In this document: positions 37,969 through 51,486 of the stretch, in pieces
How positions within the stretch are numbered: the stretch's first letter is position 1
Layout of the letters: every line of letters begins with the position of its first letter
Source: Apostichopus japonicus
Taxonomy: Eukaryota; Echinodermata; Holothuroidea; Aspidochirotida; Stichopodidae
Reading direction: 5' to 3'
Length of the DNA stretch: 64,000 nucleotides
Assembly: GCF_037975245.1 (NCBI RefSeq)
Contig: NC_092583.1
Location: 17,258,764 to 17,322,763, forward strand
Notes under the pieces: generated by a model
What the model was told of the DNA's origin: nothing
Seen by the model: the letters and a program-made list of their open reading frames with translations, nothing else
The model's database searches: none
Translations under genes and position numbers: made by a program

Positions 37969-39547
37969 TAGGCTCCGTACAATTTCGAAGTGCACGTATG
38001 CTATCAATCAACTTGTCTTTATAAACATTTGAAATTGAAATTCGATCATAATCAAATCATTTAGTTATAACAGTCAGATAAATTATATATTTTCATTGAC
38101 TTTTATGTTTCATATTTGGCCAATTAAAATGAATATATTCTAATTTCTAGAAATATATACATATACTCTCTGTATTCTTAAAAGTCTTTTTTACATTAAC
38201 GGGAAATTTGAAAGGAATATTTTATTATCAAAATTGGTAGTATCTGTTAGTTCACATTTATCTTAAAGTTAGTACTTAACATTTAAGTGACTCTAATATG
38301 ATGAAAATTCTAAGAGATATTTTCATTTAGGAAAAACAATATGTTTTTAAAGGAATTTGTCCCTTTTTGACACTTTTATACTAAAACAATCTGCATGCTT
38401 TCATTCATTAAAGCAGGTTTTTTTTTATCTTAAAATACCGGCAGTTAAATTTCTTTCTTTCTTTCTTTTCTCGCAGTAACCGATGCATGGCGCGAGTTGG
38501 TCTTCTCTTACATGAATAATCTTGGATTAATATATAATAATTAACACATTTTAAATATTATTAATAGTAATATTATATAACCTAAAAGATGCACTATACC
38601 ATAGGGTGTCAAAGCTTCAAAGATTGTGAGCAAACGAAACACTGTTTTATAAGCCTCGTGTAATCTCAGTGTAAAATGAATACCATTTCCTGTTTTCTGC
38701 AACGATCTGGGACAACATAGTTTTTGATTTTCAATAGTATTACTTCAACTTTTCAACTTTGTATTATCACACGAGTTACAATCTACATAATGGTGGAAGC
38801 CATGAACTCAGTCATTCAGTAGTATACTTCTACAATGTGTGGTGGGGAGGGGAGGAGAGGGGGAGGGGGAGGGGTAAGGAAGTAGAGGACGTACAAAAAT
38901 TACAAAATAGGGTTGGAAAATGTTTTATATATTTAACTTTCCAGTGTTCCAATAAGATGGAGGCAAGGGATTGTTGGGTAGGCTGACCGTGACGGTTAGT
39001 ATTTGTTTTAGTTTCATCGCACCTATCTTACCAAGATGATTACATGGGAGTTATTTCGCAAACACCGCAAACTATAGGCCTGTAATATTATGAAAGCTCG
39101 TCAATGGTGTTCGCTCCTACTTCAAGAACAAAATTTATTGTGTCTAGTAAAATGCAAAATTTAGTTTTACAGTTCAAGTTCGAACGTGGGCCGTAAGTGA
39201 TAACCAATTTAGTTTACTGCTCCCCAGTGAAAGCAGTGGCAATTCAGACACCTTTTCTTATTTCGCAACTGCTTCAAGAGAATTTATAGGCTTTTGTATC
39301 TAAAGGTACTGACTGTCACGTGGAATGCGATGTCTGTCTGTGAAGGTCCTCCTACATATCTTTTCAATATAGTTAAAAAGGAAACATTACTGTGTCGACT
39401 CCCAATGGGAATTTTAGTAGAGCTCTACAGCGTCAGGTTTCTTAATACGTGTCTGGCGTACTAAACAATCCAATTTTGTAGTAGTAGGCCTAAACTAATA
39501 TTCATATTATTTATCGAAGTTCAATCATTCATATCTTGAAAGAGAAA

Positions 39548-40479
<932 letters not shown>

Positions 40480-41636
40480 GTATATGCAAAACATACATAA
40501 AAGCACGTACAATTAGCCCCCAGCATGAGACTGCTTTCCATGACATTTTTTTTCCGTATTACTAATTGTATGACAATTCACACTTAGGTTAATCTAAACT
40601 TTGCTTTAAGATATCTTGCTCAAGAGATGAAAGGTAGTCGACAAAGTAATCATGTATAAATAAAAATAAACTGAGAAGCTGTTTTAGCAATGTTCTTGTT
40701 TAAACTTTTACCTTTAAGCAACTTTCAGTACAAAGCCAACGAAATTCAAGATATAAAATTGTTATGATTTTATTTCGATCAAATGGCTGTGAAGCACTAT
40801 ACTTGCATCGCTAACCGTAGTAGTTAAATGCTCTTTCACATAAAACAAAACTTTTCTCCAATTTTTTTTCTCTTCTGTAAATAAAGTCATTTTATGGGAT
40901 CAATTACCTTTGCTACAATCAAATCTATTTCTATTATCCATCGTGTTAATTATTTTCAGAAGCATTTTGCTACCCAAGTGGTTTGGAAATCGTGTAAACG
41001 TAATTTGGAAAACAAGTGATAAAATGAATTCGTGTGACTCATTTCTCACCTTTAAACTGTTTAATGAGTTGTTAACACTTCCGCCCAAGTAACTTTTATT
41101 ATAACCTCATCAATACATCAAAATATCAAAATATCAAAACCTGTTGTTTCATAAATATCATTACAATTGCATAACTTCAACCAGGGGAACAAATCCCTAC
41201 TTCAACACGTCACATATTAACATCTTCAGGGTGGTCTTGTGCAAAGTTAACCTAAAAGTTTGAATTTACAACTATGGAACGCCAAAAGGCTGGCAGATGT
41301 GAAGATCACAATGAAAGATGTGCATGTGTTTTTAAATATATATGGCCTCTCGTTTGAGTGACATTAACTACTATATCGCCGATGTAAACATGAATGTTGA
41401 TGCTGTAAAATGACATGTAAATGACTGGCATCAATTTAACATATTAATAAACTTCTGAGCTTATACTCATTTGATATGTCATTGAGGCACATACAGCAAC
41501 GCCAACTGTTCTGGAAGTTATGTTATACATGCTGCAAACTTAATTGTATATGTAAAATGTGCTTTGTTTCGTGGAATACATATTACAGAAATAACATGAA
41601 TGTTTGCATCAGCCGCACATTATGGACATATTCCCT

Positions 41637-41733
41637 TCAGGACATGGATATGTCCTTCATGACATGGATATGTCCTTCATGACATGGCTATATATGTCCT
41701 TCATGACATGGCTATACATGTCCTTCATAACAT
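41637..41733. repeat. Short tandem repeat, 20-24-bp unit, about 4 copies
   Basis: Units of GACATGG(A/C)TAT(ATATGT)CCTTCAT. Low complexity; the open frame crossing it (DMDMSFMTWICPS) is incidental. Confidence 0.85.
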
Positions 41734-44700
41734 CATCAAATATGGTGACCGTATATTAACGTTCCATAGTAAAGTCTAGTTTAGTTTGGTTTAGTTCGGT
41801 TTAGTTTAATCTCAAGGGTTATGGAAGATAATTTGATTCCCATTCTTTACGGTGATTGCGGGTGAAACACCGACTTATATCAAACCTTGTCCTTTCGATG
41901 AGTGTTCAGAGACTTAGGTAGCAGGCATGTAATTGTCACACCCATTCCTGTTCCCGGGACCATCATTTTACGTCCCCTTTCGACCTAGTCAGCACCTGTC
42001 CACTTAATCAAATACTGAGAGAGTTGGAGGCACCACGTTCATCACCACTGCAGTGCAGCCATGGTTGAACGAAGCTGTTAAAGAAACCCCATTTCCAAAC
42101 TCTCAACCAGAAATGTGAAAGCCGGAGAAGAGTGCGCAAACAACACTGCATAGCAGCACTATGAAATAGGTCAAAAGAATAGGGTGCCCGGATTGTTTTG
42201 AGCTGGGAACTTACAGAGATAGTGGGACGGACACCCCACCCCCGGGGGGCGGACACGCTGACTGCCACACCACACCCTAGCCGAACACTGTCTATGGCAC
42301 ACTCTCTGCACCACGTCAATATATCTTGCAGATAGAAATCCACATGACAATTTAATTATGATCAATACGAAGGGTGGGGGGAGGGGGAATTGGCTATAAC
42401 TGATGGTTTAACTTTGGATTCTGTCAACATCAGTTATAACTTAATGTAATAACGCCAATAACTTGACCTAAATTTATTGAGGAAGTACACGAGGGGTGGG
42501 ATCATTGACGTTTTCGATATAGACAAGCAAACACGATTATAAGATTTGGTTTTCTTTTCATTCTTAGAACGAGGAGATTCATGAAAAACATCAACACACC
42601 TAAAGTGGAGATTATTTGAACTACTGGTTAAGAAAATATATGATGACTCAAATTTGTCTTCTTGTTCTTAGAAAGAAATTCGGAAGTACCTACTCAGTAC
42701 CCAGCGTTATGTAAGCTTGTAAATTTTACTATTTAATGTCAACTCATAAATTATGATTTTTGTCTTGACGATTATAACAGTATGCGGTCCGGAAGTCAAA
42801 CTCTGTCAGGAGTTTGACGTACGAGTTTCAGACAACGGTTGCGTATATGGCACGTTTTATATTTACATCGACTTGTGGTGTAAATAATTTCTTAAAGCAC
42901 CAGAATTAATTTCTGATTTGTTGCAGACCGTTCAAAACACTGCTTTAAGTCCAGGTTGCCTTTCTATAACACGTTTTGGTTTTAGAAATGACACTTTAAA
43001 CATCTTATATTCATCAAGGAAAGTGACTGAACTGCTTAGTCTAAGTGTAGCACAGAGATCATTAGGTCGGTAAACTCGAATAATATATTTATACACTCCG
43101 TTACAAATACTTTAAGGGAAAATAGTGCTGTTGTTTATATAAAAGTAAAAGAACATCATTTGACAGGGTTATTGCAATTAATAAAACAATAGATTAAGAT
43201 TAATATTGGTCTGTTTACTGAGAGGCCGACATTATCATCAATTCAACCCTAAAGGTTCATACCAGAAATTTCACATCTTAGTTAAACTGAATGCCTTCAA
43301 AATCGGATTAGCTTAAGAAACACTGCTTTCTCTCATTTTCCTCGGAATAGGACATATGAAGACTAAAATTCTGCCGAGTTTATGTAACAAAAGAGAGCAA
43401 TAATTTAATATGGACGTATCCTCTCCACTTTTAGAGGTAGGGGACCGGGGGGGTGGGCATAATGCATTTTGCTGTCAGAATAGTGGTGGTGGTCATAAAA
43501 TTACCCGGAAGTTAACCAAAATGTAGACTCTAATCTTTCCAAATTTCGTTGATAATCTATTATTTAACTGAAAGCATTTCTTCACGTAATATTAAATTCC
43601 TTGGAGAACTTATAATGTTGTTGTCGTGTCTCTTGGAGGAAACATTTGAATCCCCGGATGTGGTAGTAAATTTAGATGAAATTCGGCTCCGAGGGATTTT
43701 GTGGTATATCAGAACATACAATATTCCCATATGTGTGTGCGTTGGTGCCAGACTGCCAGTACGTGTCCGAGTTTCTATTCGAAACTTGTGTTACGTTGAG
43801 TCGTTGAGTGCGGGGAGATGAAGGGGGAGGTATTAGGTGGTTGTTGGCGGGGTGAAATGGGCACTGGCGCACGTATATTTCTGGGTTGGGATGGGGGGGG
43901 GGGAGTTTAACTAATTCATGAACTGAACAATTGTTACTCGAAGTGGGGACCATTCGGCGTAACTCCCCCCCCCTTTACCCCTTTTCGCACGCGTCTGTTT
44001 GGAGTATCTGTGCAGGCTATCACATCAGCCAATGACATGCCCACATGTCAGTTTTCTATATTCTAGCCGATACCTTTCTGATCGTTTGGATATTAAGTGA
44101 CCTTTCGACTTTTTCATATTACTTTGCTACCCGTCCTCAAGATAGATCAGTCCAAGTTACATGTCAAATGTCATCAGAGAGGTCCCCCATCCACCCACCA
44201 CAACGTACCCCACCCCGTCACCTGCCAAGTATGCTGAAAGTTATCGAAACTCTTTCCGGCAGCTTTGGACCTTTAATTTGAGTCAAATATTATCGTAAAC
44301 GGCGAAATTCGATTAAGAAATAAATTAAAATAAAAAAAGAAAAAAAATCCAAATTATTTGAGCAAATATTATGTAAACGTATAGCGGTAACATGATCGTT
44401 GAAGATTGAGTATTATTTTACTTTCTAGCATATTTGGGGACAATATTCTGGCCACCATTAAGTATTCCTTCATACTCGGTCATTCCGTTAGTTAACTTCA
44501 AGCAAACAGCTATACATCTCTTATTGAACGAATGAGCGGAAACACCGATTTGAATTCAGGGCGGACGACCTGTCTTAAAACAACAACATCTCTTTAGTTC
44601 CTTTAAATGTCACTTGTTATGAACAAAGAAACAATTAAAGGAAGGATCGTGTCTGTATACCTACTATTATCAGAATCAGTCTTTGTAGTACTGTAGTGCA

Positions 44701-45387
44701 TTAACCGTCTCTATGCTAATAATTCATATCTCGTTGTTAAGTCAATCTGTCTGTCAACTCAATAAGGTTTTATTTGGCCAGGTCAAGTTTATTCTTTCTC
44801 AGAAGTTGTATCCGGATTTAATGAACATTTGATTCGCCCATAAATAACACATTATATAGTTGTCAACTGGTAGGCTCGTCAGGGCCGTGGCGCTCGACGT
44901 GCCTTAAAGGAGCATTCTTTCACAGATATTGGATGGAGAAAATATCTCGGTACACTATGTGTGGGTAGAAAGCGGTAGCGTAGCGAAGGAAGGGAATGGG
45001 TTGATGGAGGAGGGGGGGGGGCAGAGCAGCTGGTGGTGATGATGATTTCATTCAGTGGAAATTCGTAAAAGGTATAGAAGTTACGCAGAAACAGAAAAAG
45101 AAATTACTCGAAAAATAAAATGAGTGACAAGTGCCTAACGAAAGAAAAGAGAACAGACCATTATAGCGTCACAACCACAAAGGTGTCCTATGATACGACA
45201 AGCTATGGAACGGATATGAATGGTAGGCTTATAACGTAGGCTATGTACTGATTTGGAAATGTGCGGAAGGTAGTAGGGACATTGCGTTATATAATTTACT
45301 GCGCATGTCACCGGATTGCTCCGCCAGTTTAAATAAAGTGCACGCATAACGTAATAAGGGTATATAGGCATATATCCGATCGTCACT

Positions 45388-45785
45388 CGCATAAATAATA
45401 ATAAAAATAATAATACACAGTTCTTATAAAGCGCAAATACACACTTAAGTCTCAATGCGCTGATTATTAACCCCTGGTCATTGGTAACTTGTCACACCCA
45501 CACACCAAAGTGTGCACAATTCAATCAATCTCTCCTGGGGCACCACAGTGCACCACAACCACATGTCCCCCGTGGGACTTCCCATAGGATGCAGCCACAA
45601 ACCGGCGCAAGCAACTATATTTACAAGTTACCTCGCAGGTCCCCATTTATACACCTGGGTGAAGAGAGGCAATGGAGATAAAGCGCCTTGCCCAAGGACA
45701 CAACGCAATGATCTGGCCAGGGCTCGAACCTGTAATCCTTAGATCACAAGTCCACTGCCTTAACCACTTGACCACAACGCCCTCA
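45388..45785 (-). mobile_element. tRNA-derived SINE (about 400 bp) with (ATT)n tail
   Basis: Reading the minus strand from 45785: GGCGTTGTGGTCAAGTGGTT (A box within), GTGGACTTGTGATCTAAGG, B box GGTTCGAGCCC (about 45730-45720), then TGTCCTTGGGCAAGGCGCTT and a body ending in GCGCTTTATAAGAACTGTGT followed by (ATT)n to about 45388. The head, body and tail order is typical of tRNA SINEs. The 3' segment GCGCT-TATAA-(ATT)n resembles the LINE tail at 6112-6150. The B box is intact, but flanking target duplications were not resolved by eye. Confidence 0.85.
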
Positions 45786-47053
45786 CTAAATAGAATTCCA
45801 CTTTCAAGAAATCCTCGAGAGAAATGTTCATTATGAATGAATCTTAGTGAAAGAAGATACATTGTATAACCGACAAGAAGATAGCTTTCTCATTTGGCCT
45901 ATAATTTACATAATTTATAGTCACAGTCACATTGTCTGAGGGAAACTACTTTAATTTGCTGAAGTTACGATTGTTTATCAGCCTCATAGCACATATTAGA
46001 ACGCTTTACATGTAGGTTATAGACTATTGTATAAGGTTCTACCATCGATGCTTAAGTATTTGGTATATAACTGCATATACGTAGTATATATATTCCAAAC
46101 ACCAAATGTGGCAGGTTCTAACAAGTTTTGGACACGAAATATTTCCATTAAACCTCCTTTCAATAACCAGCTCGTCGATCAACCTGATATTTGTTTAGTG
46201 GGATTAGATGTCTTTGCGAGCAAATTTTGATGGTGTCGTAAAAAAGTATCTCGCGACAGGCGAGAAGTTTTACGTATTATCTTCCACAGCAGTGTTAAAT
46301 GTCACGCTAGTGTAACCTCAGAACGACTACAACATAAAAGGTAAAGCATCATCGGTGCCCAAAGAAAATCAGTTGAGATAAAAGTCATATATAATTCTAT
46401 ATTGGACGGGCTGGAGGCGGATGAAAAAAGTTAGAGTAAGAGGGGTATACCTGCATGTGCGTTCGTTGAATGCGCCTCCAATGTAGGGGCGTCACCCCCC
46501 CCCCCCCCAAGAAAAAAAAAAGAAAATGACGTAAAATGGTGCATTCGGATGCACATTCATACACAATATAAATTAGTTCTACAATTAGGTCGAAACGCGA
46601 GGTTGTGCTTTTAAATAAGGAAGATTGTTTCATCCTCTTCAACATCCAAGCATTAAAAAGAATGATATAGACAGAAAAAAAAGTATTTTAGTATATACTG
46701 ACCTTAACTTTCAGTTGGAGTGTGTGGACTTCTCTGTGGTATATATATAGTACCTCATATTGAGTCCTGTATAATAAAGTATACCCTATACTTGTTGTTT
46801 GTTTCCTTGCATGACGTCATGGTTCACGTGTTAAAAGACTGGTGGTATAGGAAAAAATGCATATATGTTAGTACTGCAAAAGTTGTCACAACCAGCACTT
46901 GTGTCTTGTTGAAGTTTTTTTGATGAAAAGTATTTTTCCCCAGCCATTGGCAACAATAATTTCGTTTTCCAATTAACTTGCAGAACTAGCTCTAAAATGA
47001 CGGAAAATGACCATCCTTTAGCCTACATTTAGCCTACGTACGTGTAATGTTTT

Positions 47054-47217
47054 ACAAATAATGAATGGTTATGAGTGCAATAGTGCAAATATTTCATGAG
47101 TTGAAAGATGGAATGCTCCATTCAACGAGGCGCAGCCGAGTTGAATGGAACAAATTATATCTTTCAACGAATGAAATATTTGCACTATTGCACGAATGGA
47201 AACCATTCATTATTTGT
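47054..47217. mobile_element. Palindromic MITE-like element
   Basis: The left arm 47054-47108 (ACAAATAATGAATGG...GTGCAATAGTGCAAATATTT...) and right arm 47160-47217 are inverted copies with few mismatches. A nested hairpin lies at the centre: CCATTCAAC 47118-47126, GTTGAATGG 47140-47148, loop GAGGCGCAGCCGA. A GTTGTATAAA motif near 47425 inverts TTTATACAAC at about 47219, so the true element may extend to about 47436. No coding capacity. Confidence 0.75.
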
Positions 47218-48261
47218 TTTATACAACATATTATATTAAGATAGGTAAAATGCACTCATGCAACAGATTGTTTTGAACAGACAGGTTTCTCTGCTCTCTT
47301 ACCATTGAAAAAAGTGCTACCAAAAAGTATAACCCATGGTTCTATTTCATAGAGTGGAATAGAGCGGATTTTGCATGCAATCAACGAGCAATTGACCAAT
47401 CAAATGACCAGAATACAATAAGGTGTTGTATAAATTAAGATATGAGTGAGCATTGATGTAACCAGGGAGATGAATTCACCTGAATAGACGAAATTTACAG
47501 TTCATTCGTATCAGCCTTACATACCCTGCTATTAATGATCCCATCGATCGAGATAGGGGAAGGTTTGGGATCCACTTGATTTCATTCTGGGGGAGGAGCG
47601 GATAAACTTTCCCCCCTAGAACTATACGTGGTTGCGCCCATGTACGTGTATCGAATAATTATTACGAAATATTGGGTCATTATTACGCAAACATTGACCG
47701 CCATAATAAACCATACATTCCCAATATCCCTTACTCTCATCAATAGAGTTAAAGCAGGAAAACAAAACTCATTTAATAGGGTTTCACATTTTTCCTGTTT
47801 TAAACTAACTTATATTTGCTCACGCAATTTGTGCCACTGTCTAATGAAATAAAGGCTACAGTGCATTTACACTACATAACAATGACACATACCAATAATA
47901 TGTATACACGCACATCACTCATATTCCATATAGAGATAAGAACAAGCCAAACTTGATCATATCGGAAATTTTCAATTTTGGACAATAAGATTAGGAAATC
48001 ATGGGATTATTCATCCTGACATGAGATAGTCGGAATGAAAGATGTTCAGTAGAGATATATAGAGAAGATAACGAAAACAAACTGTTAACACATTGTAACC
48101 GTATGTAACTCAACGAATGGTCTGCTTTGATATGATGTCACCCGTGTAGGACTGATGAGGTGGCACAACGTTTAGATTTCAATCAAATCATGATAAACCA
48201 AGAAACTATTCTGAGAACGTATCCTGGAGTGCGATCGAGGAGAGACGTATGTTTTGTACGG

Positions 48262-48395
48262 AGTGGAGAGGTCAAAGGGAGGGCGAGGGGAGGGCGAGGG
48301 GAGGGCGAGGGGAGGGGAGGGCGAGGGGAGGGGAGGGCGAGGGGAGGGCGAGGGGAGGGCGAGGGGAGGGCGAGTGGAGGGCGAGGGGAGGGAAC
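48262..48395. repeat. G-rich 11-12-bp tandem array
   Basis: About a dozen units of GGGCGAGGGGAG (some GGGGAG only). Dense G3-G4 runs at short spacing give strong G-quadruplex potential on the plus strand. Open frames of Gly/Arg/Glu over it are artefacts. Confidence 0.93.
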
Positions 48396-48653
48396 GGGAA
48401 GCGAGACTATGGTATCTGCAGTGAATGTTGTCAGATTTTATGTAAATTAAATAAGGTCACAATACATTTGTAAATCACATTTTATACACCGAAATGTTCC
48501 ATATTAGTATTGTACTTAAAGAGGTGGGATTGCCCGTGACCAATAGGCACATAAATGATATTATTGGTTATGTCGGGAGTTGCACATTAGACAAGTCCGT
48601 TCAACTATCATATCTGCGTACAGCTGTACAGCTTCAACCTGCGATGGTTGCGC

Positions 48654-48658
<5 letters not shown>

Positions 48659-48712
<54 letters not shown>

Positions 48713-48715
48713 ATA

Positions 48716-48752
<37 letters not shown>

Positions 48753-48756
48753 TTAT
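48659..48756. repeat. (TA)n microsatellite
   Basis: About 100 nt of TA with interspersed GTATG steps. No SINE core is visible at its edges. Confidence 0.95.
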
Positions 48757-51201
48757 ATTGTATATTAGATTATATTATATGTTCACTACGTAGGCCAATC
48801 ATGATGGTTCGGTTTGCCTATCCAGTTACAGTGATATCATACAATCCCATAGCACACTGCCCTACCACCAAAGTCGCTCGCAAAAGCCATTAACTGTCAC
48901 AATGAATCGAAGTTAGCTATCAAAGTCACCCTACTATCTGACTATAGTAATCATCAAGCTGAGGACAGTTTCTTTCCGCTTGACCATAAAAGTATGATAC
49001 TTTGTTAGTTTAGTTTTTAAGTTTTATCTTTGTTCAAGTCAATTTAACCCACGGTCAGAAGAGTTTCAATAAAGCTAAGTGAAACCACAGTGTATATGAA
49101 TACAAACGTGTAATTTAGATACAAACTATAAAAGATATATACCCAAGGTAACTGCCAGAAAAATACTGAGATTTAGAAACTGGAGAAAACTGACGACATA
49201 TACGAAACTAAAATATTAAAAAAGGGTATTTTTATGAGACGTGTGGAATGTCAACATTGGTCGTTTAGATTTACACATGACGACTTAAAAAAATAATAAA
49301 ATGTGAATTATAAAAACAAAAAAACTGATATACTTTATGGCGATGCCATTCAATAAAAAGTATACTATAAAAGGAACAAGACGAAACACGGTGGTAAGCA
49401 TGCATGGGTTATACATGATTGCGAACGGAACATGTGTCATGGGGTTCCTGTCACGACGTGACACAACGACATTTAATCTTACTTTGTTCTCTTCTTGAAG
49501 GTTAACATTGGTCGACAATGTTATTTGTGATCCTTATACCCCCTTGTGTTCATCCGAATGTATACGCCACCATCCATCCTGTTCTAAACATTAGCATCGA
49601 CACCACAGACATGAGAAATTAAGTTTACTCTTCTTCAACTCATCTGTAATAAAGAAGAAAAAAGAGAGAGGAAAAATGAATCACCACAGGTTTTTAATTG
49701 CCAAACAACATTAAAATCGTGCATGGGAGCTCATCAATTCTTTTATGTTATACTCGATAATAAATGTCAACCGTTTGATATACGGTTATATGATTTGACG
49801 CGACCGTAAATTGTCTCCGCCATTCAGGCTGTGTGTTATAACTTTCATCGAAGTGCGTTTTTTTTTTTCTCCTTCAACCGATTGCCTTTCACCCAATAGG
49901 GTAGGACTATAAAGAAGTAAGCATTAACGCCATCACATTGTAAAACGTTTACACGTCCTTTCTCCGAACTATAAAAATACGAAGAATTGGTATAGGCCTG
50001 TATAGGCAGGCCTGTATGTATGTTGACATTTACGAATTACACAACTATTTAGATATGCTTATGTGTTACGAACATCATTGGCATCCGTATTCTAATGCTT
50101 CCATGTTACAACTATACATGACGGTGTAAGTATAGGCTATTACCAATGGAGCAGCACGTAAGGAAAGGAACAACGTATCATGCTTGTGAAACATTTATTT
50201 ACGTCACTATGAACATTCTAATGGATATAAGACATTCCGAAACACAGCTTTACTATCAAACGACTGGGATAATGAGTCTAATTAATCTTCCACCCACTTC
50301 CCTACATATTCGTACTTTAAAGCCACCTTACAGTTTCCCTTCTACATTACATGTCACGGCATGTATATTCAAACAGATCATGCAAAGATGAACTTATGTT
50401 ACAGACTAATGGCTTTATAACCTGCAATAATAAGATATAGTAATTACTGTTTTAATAATAATCATAACAATATTGTTAACGCAATCACAGTCTACGTCAC
50501 ACCATTACTAAAGTAAACATGTACTTGACCAGTGAGTCAAATTTAAGGGGTTATCATGTGTTCTTTCGTTTTGTGCTGGTTTACGTTTGAGAAGTAATTT
50601 GAAATATATAGCGTACACGACCCAGTGGCGCTTTAAATGATATTGACATGCTATACACGTACCCCTTTATTGGTTTTATGTAAACTACTGAACAGATGAA
50701 TAAAAACCATCGTCGTTTTCGGAACGTGGAAATTTTCAAGTCGAAGAATTTCCGAACTTTCATGGTTTACCACGCAAAATGTAAAATAAAAAATTAATGT
50801 TTTGTTGTCATGTACGGAAAGTTACGACATAGGTGATGACATGTTTAAATAAACAATCGGTAGTAAATAAATTCACAACAATTATGTATTGTTATACAAG
50901 TAAAAACGTTACAATAAATCAGTGATGGTGTTTTACAATCTTATTATCTTAACGTATCGTAAACCTGAAGTCGTACGACTTAAGGAAAAAATGGTACACT
51001 GAAGGAGAATCGTACGTGTAAATGTTATTTACCTTCATCTATATCACCCCACGTGTAATCTTAAGACGTTTTATTCCATGTTTACAGTTTTATGGAAAAA
51101 ACTTCGCTACTTTCACAAGATTGGATTAGTGCATAGAAATTCGCTGCAATAACCAACCGACAGTTAGGTTACAATGATAGAAGTAAACAGTTCATAACGT
51201 C

Positions 51202-51486
51202 AACCAGAGCAACCTCCATCAGAGCACCCATTACCACCATCATAGCACCCATTACCACCATCACAGCACCCATTACCTCCATCAGAGCCACCATTACCTC
51301 CATCAGAGCACCCATTACCACCATCAGAGCACCCGTTACCTCCATCAGAGCACCCATTACCTCCATCAGAGCACTAATTGCCTCCTTCAGAGCACCCATT
51401 GCCTCTATCAGACCGCCCATTACCTCCATCAGAGCACCCATTACCTCCATCAGAGCACCAAATACCTCCATCAGAGCATCCATTAC
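51202..51486. repeat. 21-bp minisatellite, about 13 copies
   Basis: Units of CCATCAGAGCACCCATTACC plus one base, with a few substitutions (for example CCTTCAGAGCACCCATTGCC). Because 21 is a multiple of 3, each frame stays open and reads as a seven-residue repeat (MEVMGAL on minus, SEHPLPP on plus). No start, splice or composition evidence supports coding. Confidence 0.95.

Noticed and set aside
37457-38011. 184-codon antisense frame with HPWSLRGGVTP-type repeats
   Set aside because: Three overlapping frames all read the 28-bp minisatellite. Codon-independent openness shows it is not a gene.
42008-42343. 111-codon minus-strand frame with several Cys and Trp
   Set aside because: No recognisable domain, no splice borders, and composition shared with surrounding DNA. 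Possibly a repeat fragment, but not supportable.
48160-48473. Gly/Arg/Glu-rich frames resembling an RGG protein
   Set aside because: They are translations of the G-rich 11-12-bp array in two frames; the flanks carry no domain.
51169-51483. 104-codon frame of MEVMGAL repeats
   Set aside because: The 21-bp tandem unit is a multiple of three, so openness is trivial. No other support.
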